Notes: generated from the letters alone by a model not told the origin. A stretch of DNA of 6,014 bases from an uncultured Collinsella sp. (GCA_900552345.1 URZN01000086.1:1-6014); one strand, 5' to 3'. Positions 1 through 5,946 are shown, numbered from the stretch's first letter. Program-made: numbers and translations.

Positions 1-344
1 ACATTGCCAACGTGCTCAAGTGTCGCCCACCGGGAAATCGCAATCCTCGGCCCGAGGAAGTGCTGGCCTGTTCGCCGTTTTTGCGTGAGCAGATTCGAAG
101 CATTTGGCCCGATATCATCGTGACGCTCGGTAACCCCGCGACGCACTTTGTGCTTAAGACCGAGATTGGCATCACCAAGCTGCGCGGCAGGTTCCATCAG
201 ATGGGGCATTTTGTGGTGATGCCCACGTTCCATCCGGCGGCGGCGCTGCGTAATCCGGCGTGGCAGGAGCTGCTGGAGGAAGACTTTAAGATGCTGGGCG
301 ACTATCTGGAGCGGCATCCCGCGCCAGAGGGTGCCTCGGAATAA
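1..344 (+). CDS. Uracil-DNA glycosylase, family 4 (iron-sulfur type), 3' part only
   Basis: Frame is open from the window edge (first full codon at 3) to TAA at 342-344, giving about 113 C-terminal residues; the 5' half lies outside. Two cysteines, in the CRPPGNRNP stretch (codon 21-23) and in LAC (codon 69-71), have 15 residues between them, the spacing of the last two cluster-ligating cysteines of family 4 enzymes. A late HPAAALR motif (His codon 231-233) matches the conserved DNA/uracil-contacting loop. Family 4 enzymes remove uracil from DNA to start base excision repair in the cytoplasm. The first two cluster cysteines and the N-terminal uracil pocket cannot be seen, so intactness is unknown. 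A GTG at 12 is not a real start: the preceding codons (I-A-N) are family-like. It lies 12 nt upstream of tsaE and is probably co-transcribed with it. Confidence 0.85.
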   Translation, partial: IANVLKCRPPGNRNPRPEEVLACSPFLREQIRSIWPDIIVTLGNPATHFVLKTEIGITKLRGRFHQMGHFVVMPTFHPAAALRNPAWQELLEEDFKMLGDYLERHPAPEGASE

Positions 345-356
345 TAAGGAGCATAT

Positions 357-863
357 ATGTCCCTGGAACGCCTGGGGGTAGGTATTTATAAAACGGCTTG
401 CTCTGCCGATACGGAGCATTTTGGCGAGCTGGTCGCGCCGTGCCTGGAAGATGGTGATGTGCTGATCTTGACCGGCGGCTTGGGTGTGGGCAAAACCCAC
501 TTTACCAAGGGCGTTTCGCGTGGTCTGGGCGACGGCCATATGGTCACGAGCCCCACATTCGCACTCATGGCTGTTCATGACCAGGGGCGTATTCCGCTGT
601 TTCACTTTGACCTGTACCGTCTAGAGCATGCTTACGAGCTCGAGGATACGGGCATTTTCGATGTACTGGGCTATGAGGGTGCCTGTCTGCTGGAGTGGGG
701 CGAACAGTTCCAGGACGAACTTACAGACGAGTATCTTTCGGTAACGCTTAAGCGTGATGAGAACGATAGCGACGTGCGAACGGTAACGCTCGAGGCGCAC
801 GGCGAGCGCGCAGCGGAGCTTTCCGATTTGATTGATAAGGCTGTACAAGATGAGCTTGCATAA
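357..863 (+). CDS. tsaE: TsaE, P-loop ATPase of the tRNA t6A37 complex
   Basis: A 168-residue protein, slightly longer than the family's usual ~150. A Walker A motif GGLGVGKT lies at residues 40-47, followed by SPTF (65-68), HFDLYRL (83-89) and LLEWGE (111-116), the classic TsaE series. TsaE is the cytoplasmic ATPase that binds the TsaB-TsaD dimer and is needed for repeated rounds of threonylcarbamoyl transfer to adenosine 37 of tRNAs reading ANN codons. The ATG at 357 is chosen because an AAGGAG Shine-Dalgarno (346-351) sits 5 nt before it. The gene follows the glycosylase by 12 nt and overlaps the start of the TsaB-RimI-TsaD gene by 14 nt, suggesting translational coupling and matched production of the partner subunits. 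The tail after residue ~150 is not recognised as any motif. Function is secure from motifs and context. Confidence 0.95.
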   Translation: MSLERLGVGIYKTACSADTEHFGELVAPCLEDGDVLILTGGLGVGKTHFTKGVSRGLGDGHMVTSPTFALMAVHDQGRIPLFHFDLYRLEHAYELEDTGIFDVLGYEGACLLEWGEQFQDELTDEYLSVTLKRDENDSDVRTVTLEAHGERAAELSDLIDKAVQDELA

Positions 864-3234
864 CGATTACGCGCTGGTGGTGGCGCTCGATACTTCGACC
901 GATATGCTTGCCTGCGCGGCAAGCTGGATTGATGGGCAGACGGGCGAGGCGAAGCTGGTGAGTGGCGACCATATGTGCCGTCGCCATGCCAATGTGGAGC
1001 TCGTGAATACCGTCGACAGCGTGCTTGCTCAGGCTGGCATGGACCGTGCTGACGTGGGCAGTTACGTCGTCGGTCGCGGTCCGGGTTCGTTTACCGGCGT
1101 GCGTATCGGCATTTCCACCGCCAAGGGCCTGGCGCGCGGTGCCAACGTGCCGCTGTTGGGTGTGTCGACGCTCGATGCCTGCGCATGGACCGCGTGGAAG
1201 GCTGGCGTGCGTGGCAAGCTCGGCATTCTGGCCGATGCCATGCGCGGCGAGGTGTATCCGGCTTTGTATGTGCTGGGCGACGAGGGCCCCGAGCGTCAGT
1301 TTGAGCGCGAGCACGTGGTCAAGGCTGCCGTGGCGCTTGATGAGTGGCGCCAAGCCGCGGACTGGGACCAGGTTAAGCTGACTGGCGACGGTCTCGTGCG
1401 CTATGGCAAGCTGCTGGGCGAGGATGAGGCCGCTCGCTGCGTAGAGCGCGGCTTGTGGTGGCCTTCGGGCGAGGGTCTCATCCTTGCGCACGCCGCGGGT
1501 GACGGCGACCCGGCCCGCGTCCTACCGATCTATACGCGCCTTTCTGATGCCGAGGAAAACGAGCGCAAACGCCTCGGTCTATCCGAGAGCGCGCAGAGCG
1601 AAATTACGGGCGTCGCCGATGAGCTCGCCGGTCGCCATCTGCAATTTCGCCCCATGGGTGCGGCGGACGCCGAGGGTGCGAGTGCGCTGGAGGCCGCCTG
1701 CTTTGAAGGCGCTGGGCACGAGGCGTGGACGCCGGGCATGTTCCTGTCCGAGTTGGGCGAGGATGTTGCGGTGCCGCGCAGCTGGTGGGTGGCGCACGAT
1801 GACGGTCAGCTGTTGGGGCTTGCCGGTGGCATGGTCGTAGACGGTGACGTGCAGATTCTGGATGTTGCCGTCGACCCGAAACATCGCCGCGAGGGCATCG
1901 CCCGCAAGCTGCTGTCGCACGTGAGCTACGATGCCCAGATGCTCGGCTGTACGACCGCCTCGCTCGAGGTTGAGGATGGCAACGAGGGCGCTATTGCGCT
2001 CTATGCCTCCCTTGGCTTTACCGAGGCGGGCCGCCGCCGTGGTTACTACGGTGCTGGCAAAGATGCCATCGTCATGACGGCGCCGCTGCCCCTGGTGCTT
2101 CCTCTCGACAATGCCTCGCCCGAGCCGACGGCGGCTGAGCAGCGTGTGTGGCCGCTGCCCGCGCCCGAACGCACCGCTGAGGAGCGTGCCGAAATCGAGC
2201 GCCGCCGCCTGGTGCTTGCCATCGAGAGTTCCTGCGACGAGACGGCCGTGGCGATTATCGATGCGGACGGCAAGATGCTGGCCAACCAGGTGTCGACGCA
2301 GATTGATTTTCATGCTCGCTTTGGCGGCGTGGTGCCCGAGATCGCCTCGCGCAAGCACGTTGAGGTCATCGTGAGCGTCGTGGACGCGGCACTCGAGGAC
2401 GCCGCAGCGTCGCTGGGCCTTACGGGCGGAGCCATCGCGCCGAGCGAGCTTGCCGCTGTTGGCGTGACGCAGGGTCCGGGCCTGGTGGGTGCTCTGGTGG
2501 TGGGCGTCGCCTTCGCCAAGGGCTTTGCCTATGCCGCCGGTAAACCGCTCGTGTGCGTCAACCATCTGGAGGGTCATCTGTTCGCCAACCTGTTGGCGCA
2601 GCCCGATCTCAAGCCGCCGTTTATCTTCACGCTCGTCTCGGGCGGTCATACCATGCTTGTTCACGTCAAGGCGTGGGGCGACTACGAGGTGCTCGGCGAG
2701 ACGCTCGATGACGCCGTGGGCGAGGCCTTCGACAAGGTGGCCAAGGCGCTGGGTCTGGGCTATCCCGGCGGCCCCATCATTTCCAAACTGGCCGAGACGG
2801 GCAATCCCCGCGCGATTGACTTCCCCCGTGCGCTCAATAGTAGGGGAGACTATCGATTCTCGCTTTCGGGCCTTAAGACGGCCGTGACGCTCTACATTGA
2901 GCAGGAGACCAAAGCCGGGCGTACGATTCATCTGCCCGACCTGGCTGCTTCGTTTGAGGCCGCGGTCTTTGACGTTCAGTACAAGAAGGCCAAGAACGCG
3001 CTGCATGCCACCGGATGCAAGGAATACTGCATCGGCGGCGGCGTCTCGGCCAACCCGCATCTGCGCGAGATGATGATCAAGAAGCTCGGGCGCCAGGGCA
3101 TCCGCGTGACGGTGCCGCCTCTCTCGGCATGCACCGACAACGCCGCTATGATCGCGGAGGTCGCCCGCCGTAAATTCGACCGAGGAGAAATCTCGCCGTT
3201 CGACGTCGACGCCGATTCAAACATGACGCTGTAG
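850..3234 (+). CDS. tsaB-rimI-tsaD: TsaB-RimI-TsaD triple fusion: t6A37 transferase and ribosomal-protein acetyltransferase
   Basis: One uninterrupted 794-residue frame with three domains. TsaB, residues ~8-230 (nt 871-1539): VALDTST (11-17), GRGPGSFTGVRIG (75-87), ADAMRGEVYPA (128-138); it lacks the metal-binding HxxxH, as expected of this non-catalytic partner. RimI-type GNAT, ~263-411 (nt 1636-2082): acetyl-CoA loop RREGIA (346-351) and NEGAIALYASLGF (378-390); RimI acetylates the N-terminal Ala of ribosomal protein S18. A linker (~412-452, Pro/Ala/Glu-rich) leads to TsaD, ~453-794 (nt 2206-3231): ESSCDET (459-465), metal-binding NHLEGH (His572, His576), SGGHT (597-601), GGGVSAN (729-735) and CTDNA with the third ligand Asp763. 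TsaD transfers threonylcarbamoyl from TC-AMP to tRNA A37. Start ATG 850 is preferred (AAGG at 837-840); an in-frame TTG at 832 would add six residues. All key TsaD residues are present, so the fusion should be active. Confidence 0.93.
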   Translation: MSLHNDYALVVALDTSTDMLACAASWIDGQTGEAKLVSGDHMCRRHANVELVNTVDSVLAQAGMDRADVGSYVVGRGPGSFTGVRIGISTAKGLARGANVPLLGVSTLDACAWTAWKAGVRGKLGILADAMRGEVYPALYVLGDEGPERQFEREHVVKAAVALDEWRQAADWDQVKLTGDGLVRYGKLLGEDEAARCVERGLWWPSGEGLILAHAAGDGDPARVLPIYTRLSDAEENERKRLGLSESAQSEITGVADELAGRHLQFRPMGAADAEGASALEAACFEGAGHEAWTPGMFLSELGEDVAVPRSWWVAHDDGQLLGLAGGMVVDGDVQILDVAVDPKHRREGIARKLLSHVSYDAQMLGCTTASLEVEDGNEGAIALYASLGFTEAGRRRGYYGAGKDAIVMTAPLPLVLPLDNASPEPTAAEQRVWPLPAPERTAEERAEIERRRLVLAIESSCDETAVAIIDADGKMLANQVSTQIDFHARFGGVVPEIASRKHVEVIVSVVDAALEDAAASLGLTGGAIAPSELAAVGVTQGPGLVGALVVGVAFAKGFAYAAGKPLVCVNHLEGHLFANLLAQPDLKPPFIFTLVSGGHTMLVHVKAWGDYEVLGETLDDAVGEAFDKVAKALGLGYPGGPIISKLAETGNPRAIDFPRALNSRGDYRFSLSGLKTAVTLYIEQETKAGRTIHLPDLAASFEAAVFDVQYKKAKNALHATGCKEYCIGGGVSANPHLREMMIKKLGRQGIRVTVPPLSACTDNAAMIAEVARRKFDRGEISPFDVDADSNMTL

Positions 3235-3246
3235 TCGCAAGGGCGC

Positions 3247-3277
3247 GGTCCCTGGCGCCCGGGCAGCGCCGGGGACC
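3247..3277 (+). terminator. Terminator-like hairpin after the t6A operon
   Basis: A 12-bp stem (3247-3258 with 3266-3277, one G-U pair) and a 7-nt loop start 12 nt after the TsaD stop codon. The position fits the end of the operon, but the following bases (TTCCTGT) are a poor T-run, so termination may be weak, Rho-aided, or the hairpin may only protect the mRNA 3' end. Confidence 0.5.
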
Positions 3278-3385
3278 TTCCTGTATCGATATAGCTTCCG
3301 AGCTGGTTTGGCGTCGACAACGTCCAGCAAGATTAACAAGCCAGCGTCGAATTTCCGGCGTGCTTTAGCTGAAAGAAAAAGTTGG

Positions 3386-3408
3386 TGTGCGGAGCTTTGC
3401 TCCGCACA
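3386..3408. repeat. Short perfect hairpin, 10-bp stem and TTT loop
   Basis: Bases 3386-3395 pair perfectly with 3399-3408 around a TTT loop. On the - strand a five-T run follows after about seven bases (complement of the A-run near 3376-3380), so it could be a weak terminator for that strand; on the + strand only TTT follows. It sits 12 nt before the large palindrome and may belong to the same element. Confidence 0.5.
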
Positions 3409-3420
3409 TTTGGGATGGGA

Positions 3421-3573
3421 GCCCCCGAGAGCGGCGGGATCCGGGCGGCGCATATGAACTTTATCGCGAGTTCCGCACGCAAAGGAAAGCACTTAATGTG
3501 CTTTCCGTCTTGCGCAGGACTGTAGAGCAGGAAAGTTCATATGCGCCGCCCGGCTCCCGCCGCTCTCGGGGGC
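3421..3573. repeat. 153-nt palindromic element with 42-nt inverted arms
   Basis: The left arm (3421-3462) and right arm (3532-3573) are reverse complements at 41 of 42 positions; the one mismatch falls near base 3440. The 69-nt centre holds a nested perfect 9-bp hairpin (3484-3492 with 3498-3506, loop TTAAT), extended by a second pairing (3478-3482 with 3510-3514). As RNA the whole unit could fold into one long rod. Both arms carry CATATG. There is no transposase frame and I see no clear target-site duplication. The form fits a MITE-like or REP/ERIC-like dispersed repeat, but copy number cannot be judged from one window. It lies between two transcription units, where such elements are commonly tolerated. 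Confidence 0.85.
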
Positions 3574-3671
3574 ATCTCTCATGCAAAAACTTTTGTTGGG
3601 TAAAGTCCGAGGTCAGTGGCGTTTTATACCGAGAAATTCAAAAAAAGTTGAAAATTCATTACATATTTGCG

Positions 3672-3700
3672 TTGACTTTAGGCAACTAAAGTTTCATACT
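3672..3700 (+). promoter_or_regulatory. Sigma70-type promoter for the cstA leader
   Basis: A -35 TTGACT (3672-3677, 5 of 6 consensus bases) and a -10 CATACT (3695-3700, 4 of 6) are separated by an ideal 17 nt. An A/T-rich stretch (about 3636-3668) lies just upstream, like an UP element. Transcription should start near 3706-3708, about 235 nt before the cstA start codon. Confidence 0.7.
3675..3692. promoter_or_regulatory. Operator-like dyad inside the promoter spacer
   Basis: ACTTTA (3675-3680) and TAAAGT (3687-3692) form a perfect 6-N6-6 inverted repeat that overlaps the -35 box and fills most of the spacer. A protein bound here would block RNA polymerase. I do not recognise the regulator, and a dyad of this size may arise by chance. 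Confidence 0.35.
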
Positions 3701-3718
3701 CCTTTTCATCCACTGGGG

Positions 3719-3747
3719 GATGTGAACACGCACGGATCGTTCACATC
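3719..3747 (+). promoter_or_regulatory. Early leader hairpin or dyad, 9-bp arms
   Basis: GATGTGAAC (3719-3727) and GTTCACATC (3739-3747) are perfect reverse complements around an 11-nt spacer, starting about 12 nt after the predicted transcription start. It can be an RNA stem at the 5' end of the leader (mRNA stability, or helping to place the ribosome) or a DNA operator. A further GTTCAC occurs at 3775-3780 give or take one base, inside the leader peptide frame. Confidence 0.5.
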
Positions 3748-3771
3748 ATGATTGAAGAGGATTTCTCAGAC

Positions 3772-3816
3772 ATGTTCACGCATCAGCTAAACATTATCAG
3801 CGTAGTAATTATCTGA
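3772..3816 (+). CDS. Ile/Val-rich leader peptide (14 aa)
   Basis: The frame encodes MFTHQLNIISVVII and ends in TGA at 3814-3816. Seven of 14 residues are branched-chain (four Ile, two Val, one Leu), with Ile-Ile, Val-Val and Ile-Ile pairs, the pattern of ilv-type attenuator peptides. The ATG at 3772 has a GAGG Shine-Dalgarno-like run at 3757-3760, 11 nt upstream, slightly long. An in-frame ATG at 3748 would give 22 residues but has no visible ribosome site. Both Val codons are GTA, and the Leu codon is CTA; I find neither codon in frame in cstA. The peptide itself probably has no function beyond letting the ribosome sense charged tRNA supply. Chance occurrence of such a short frame in AT-richer DNA cannot be excluded. 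Confidence 0.6.
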   Translation: MFTHQLNIISVVII

Positions 3817-3868
3817 TGCGGGTTAGCACATACAGCTAGCCCGTACGATAACGGGCGGCTGATGAAGA

Positions 3869-3906
3869 TGAGGGCCGTCGAGCGCAACCGACGGCCCTCA
3901 TTTTTT
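3869..3906 (+). terminator. Strong intrinsic terminator upstream of cstA (attenuator)
   Basis: A perfect 12-bp GC-rich stem (3869-3880 with 3889-3900), an 8-nt loop AGCGCAAC and a run of six T (3901-3906). It lies downstream of the leader promoter and only 35 nt before the cstA start codon, so it must be bypassed for cstA to be transcribed from that promoter. Confidence 0.93.
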
Positions 3907-3928
3907 ATGTCTGAGTAGTTCTTTTTAG

Positions 3929-3934
3929 AGGAGG
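3929..3934 (+). promoter_or_regulatory. Consensus Shine-Dalgarno of cstA
   Basis: A full AGGAGG lies 7 nt before ATG 3942. It is not paired in any of the leader helices described, which argues that control is exerted on transcription rather than on translation initiation. Confidence 0.9.
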
Positions 3935-3941
3935 AAATGTA

Positions 3942-5831
3942 ATGAACGGAGTTTTGCTCATGGTTGTGGCTGCGGCGGTGCTCGCCTGCGGCTATCTGGG
4001 CTACGGCCGCTGGTTGGCCAACAAGTGGGGCGTTGACAAAGAGGCCCTCACGCCGGCCAAGCGCATGAAGGACGGCAAGAGCTTCTCGCCCGTCTCCGCC
4101 TTCACCGCGTTCTCGCACCAGTTCAGCTCGATCTGCGGTGCCGGCCCTGTCACGGGTACGATCGTCGCCATGGCCTTTGGCTGGCTGCCCGTCGTGCTCT
4201 GGGTCCTCGTCGGCGGCATCTTCTTTGGCGCCGTCCACGACTTTGGTGCCCTGTACGCTTCGATGAAGAACAACGGCAAGTCGCTCGCTCAGCTCATCGA
4301 GAAGTACATCGGCAAGACCGGCCGTCGCCTGTTCCTGCTGTTCTGCTGGCTGTTCTGCATCATCGTCATCGCCGCCTTCACCGACATGGTCTGCAAGACG
4401 TTCATGTTCACCCCGGCCGTTGACGCTTCTGGTGCTGCTACCGGTGCCGTCGACTTCACCAAGTCCTATGCCGCCGGCTGCGCTGGTACCATCTCCATCC
4501 TGTTCACCTTCGTCGCCATCGCCTTTGGTTGGGCCCAGAAGAAGTTCAACCTCACCGGCGCTGCCGAGTTCGTCACCGGCGTGGTCCTCATGGTTCTCAT
4601 GTTCGCCGTCGGTATGCAGTTCCCGGTCTACCTGGATAAGTTCCAGTGGTTCGCCGTCGTCATGGTCTACCTGGTCTTCGCTGGCGCTATGCCCATCCAG
4701 ATGCTCAAGACTCCGCGTGACTACCTCACTTCCATCATGATGATCGTCATGATCGTCTGCGCTGTCCTCGGCATCGTCGTCCTGGGCGTCAACGGTCAGG
4801 CCACTATCACCGCTCCGGTCTTTACCGGCTTCTCCACTGCCTCCGGCATGATGTTCCCGGTCCTGTTCGTCTCTGTCGCTTGCGGTGCTCTCTCCGGTTT
4901 CCACAGCCTCGTTTCTTCCGGCACCTCTTCTAAACAGGTCGAGAAGGAGCAGGACGCCGTCAAGGTCGGTTACGGCGCCATGATTGTCGAGTCCTTCGTC
5001 GGCATCCTTGCCATCATCGTCGCCGGCATCATGTTCTCCGATATGAACACCGCCGGTACCGGCGCCCTCAACGCCGGTGTCGCTTCCACCCCGTTCCAGA
5101 TCTTCGCCGCTGGCATCTCCCGCGGTATGCAGGCCTTCGGTGTTGACGGCACGCTCGCTACCGTCTTCATGACCATGAACGTCTCCGCTCTGGCCCTGAC
5201 CTCGCTCGACGCCGTCGCCCGCATCGCCCGCACTTCGTTCTCTGAGTTCTTTGCCCAGACCAACGACGCCCTGGCCATCGAGTCCAAGGCCGGCTACATG
5301 AAGGTCCTCGGCAACCCCTGGTTCGCCACGGTTGTCACCCTGCTTCCTGGTCTCGCCCTCGCTTTTGGTGGCTATGCCAACATCTGGCCGCTCTTTGGTG
5401 CTTCCAACCAGCTGCTCGGCGGTATGACCATGATCACCCTCGCCGTGTTCTGCAAGTGCACCGGCCGCAAGGGTTGGATGCTCTACGTGCCCGTCGTCTT
5501 CCTGCTCTGCTGCACCTTCACCTCGCTGGTCCAGAGCGCCATGGGCTGCATGACCGCCGTCCAGGCCTACGGCTTCTTCGGTACCATCCCGGCTACCGCC
5601 ACCACGGCTGCCGTCTCCGTCGCCGCCACCAAGGGCCTGCAGCTCGTCTTTGCCGTCCTGCTGATGGTCCTGGGCCTCATCGTTGCCGTCAACTGCCTCA
5701 AGGAGTTCTTCGGCAAGGAGGCCGGCTCCATGCCCGACGAGGAGCCCGAGTGGTCCGAGATGGGCAAGGCCGAGTATGGTCGCGCTGCTGCCGCCGAGGC
5801 TCCTGCCGACGCTGAGGCCGCCAAGGCTTAG
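3942..5831 (+). CDS. cstA: CstA-family carbon starvation / pyruvate transporter
   Basis: A 629-residue polytopic inner-membrane protein. Family motifs in order: FSHQFSSICGAGPVTG (57-72), FGAVHDFGALYASMKNNGKS (95-114), FPVLFVSVACGALSGFHSLV (305-324) followed by SSGTSSKQ (325-332), VGYGAMIVES (342-351), LTSLDAVARIAR (419-430), WPLFGASNQLLGG (482-494). Hydrophobic segments run from residues 2-20 to about 565-585, with the first helix serving as the signal anchor. E. coli CstA and its paralogue BtsT import pyruvate; CstA has also been linked to peptide uptake, so the substrate here is inferred. It is shorter than E. coli CstA (701 aa). A 39-residue hydrophilic Ala/Glu-rich tail (591-629) is probably cytoplasmic. 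Codons strongly favour C-ending forms, more so than in the t6A genes, suggesting high expression. It appears monocistronic and attenuator-controlled. Confidence 0.93.
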   Translation: MNGVLLMVVAAAVLACGYLGYGRWLANKWGVDKEALTPAKRMKDGKSFSPVSAFTAFSHQFSSICGAGPVTGTIVAMAFGWLPVVLWVLVGGIFFGAVHDFGALYASMKNNGKSLAQLIEKYIGKTGRRLFLLFCWLFCIIVIAAFTDMVCKTFMFTPAVDASGAATGAVDFTKSYAAGCAGTISILFTFVAIAFGWAQKKFNLTGAAEFVTGVVLMVLMFAVGMQFPVYLDKFQWFAVVMVYLVFAGAMPIQMLKTPRDYLTSIMMIVMIVCAVLGIVVLGVNGQATITAPVFTGFSTASGMMFPVLFVSVACGALSGFHSLVSSGTSSKQVEKEQDAVKVGYGAMIVESFVGILAIIVAGIMFSDMNTAGTGALNAGVASTPFQIFAAGISRGMQAFGVDGTLATVFMTMNVSALALTSLDAVARIARTSFSEFFAQTNDALAIESKAGYMKVLGNPWFATVVTLLPGLALAFGGYANIWPLFGASNQLLGGMTMITLAVFCKCTGRKGWMLYVPVVFLLCCTFTSLVQSAMGCMTAVQAYGFFGTIPATATTAAVSVAATKGLQLVFAVLLMVLGLIVAVNCLKEFFGKEAGSMPDEEPEWSEMGKAEYGRAAAAEAPADAEAAKA

Positions 5832-5870
5832 CCGATCGGACGGATTGAATCCTCCATCTCTATGACTCGG

Positions 5871-5908
5871 AAAGGCCGGGTCCGCAGAACGCGGGCCCGG
5901 CCTTTTTT
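5871..5908 (+). terminator. Intrinsic terminator of cstA
   Basis: A 15-bp stem (5871-5885 with 5891-5905, one G-U pair) with loop AGAAC, ending in six T (5903-5908), 39 nt after the cstA stop codon. It closes the cstA transcript as a single-gene unit. Confidence 0.95.
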
Positions 5909-5946
5909 GTAAAGAAGGGTGATGCCGGGGTGTTCTCGCAGATGTT

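Larger units (their letters stand above)
3235..3671. other. Intergenic stretch without a supported gene
   Basis: Between the TsaD stop and the cstA promoter I see no convincing protein gene on either strand. It holds the hairpin just after tsaD, a featureless part at about 3278-3385, a short hairpin at 3386-3408, the long palindromic element at 3421-3573, and AT-rich DNA from about 3620 that may act as an UP-element for the promoter at 3672. The one longer + frame (GTG 3387 to 3689) is read straight through the palindrome arms and has no Shine-Dalgarno or recognisable domain. Confidence 0.7.
3707..3906 (+). ncRNA. Putative Ile/Val leader-peptide attenuator of the cstA-like gene
   Basis: A transcript from the 3672 promoter runs about 200 nt into an intrinsic terminator before reaching cstA. 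By eye the RNA has these helices: P1 3779-3786/3813-3820 (8 bp); P2 3817-3827/3835-3845 (11 bp with two G-U); P3 3839-3844/3851-3856 (6 bp); antiterminator 3854-3860/3873-3879 (7 bp with two G-U); terminator 3869-3880/3889-3900 (12 bp). P1, P3 and terminator can coexist; P2 and antiterminator can coexist; the two sets exclude each other. A 14-codon Ile/Val-rich peptide ends at the start of the P1/P2 strand. Inferred logic: stalling at the Ile/Val codons blocks P1 and frees P2, so read-through follows; a ribosome reaching the stop codon covers the P2 strand, so P3 and the terminator form. An alternative is a stand-alone small RNA. Confidence 0.65.

Noticed and set aside
832..850. TTG at 832 as the start of the TsaB-RimI-TsaD frame
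   Set aside because: ATG 850 has an AAGG at suitable distance and gives a normal TsaB N-terminus; the six extra residues have no support.
1579..3060. A 493-codon open frame on the - strand
   Set aside because: It lies wholly antisense to the RimI and TsaD domains, has no family motif and arises from GC-rich codon structure.
3412..3582. Target-site duplication around the palindrome
   Set aside because: Bases flanking the two arms (GGGATGGGA before, ATCTCTCAT after) show no convincing direct repeat.
3387..3689. A 100-codon + frame starting at GTG
   Set aside because: It reads through both palindrome arms, lacks a Shine-Dalgarno and resembles no family; best explained by the repeat.
3721..3745. 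CRP-like (TGTGA...TCACA) or Rex-like (TGTGAA...TTCACA) site
   Set aside because: The half-sites are separated by 15 and 13 nt, not the 6 nt that either regulator family needs.
3707..3906. T-box riboswitch for a branched-chain tRNA
   Set aside because: I see no conserved T-box bulge sequence (AGGGUGGNACCGCG-like) ahead of the terminator; peptide-based sensing fits better.
3937..3942. ATGTAA start-stop mini-frame overlapping the cstA ATG
   Set aside because: It lies only 2 nt after the Shine-Dalgarno, too close for initiation; probably fortuitous.
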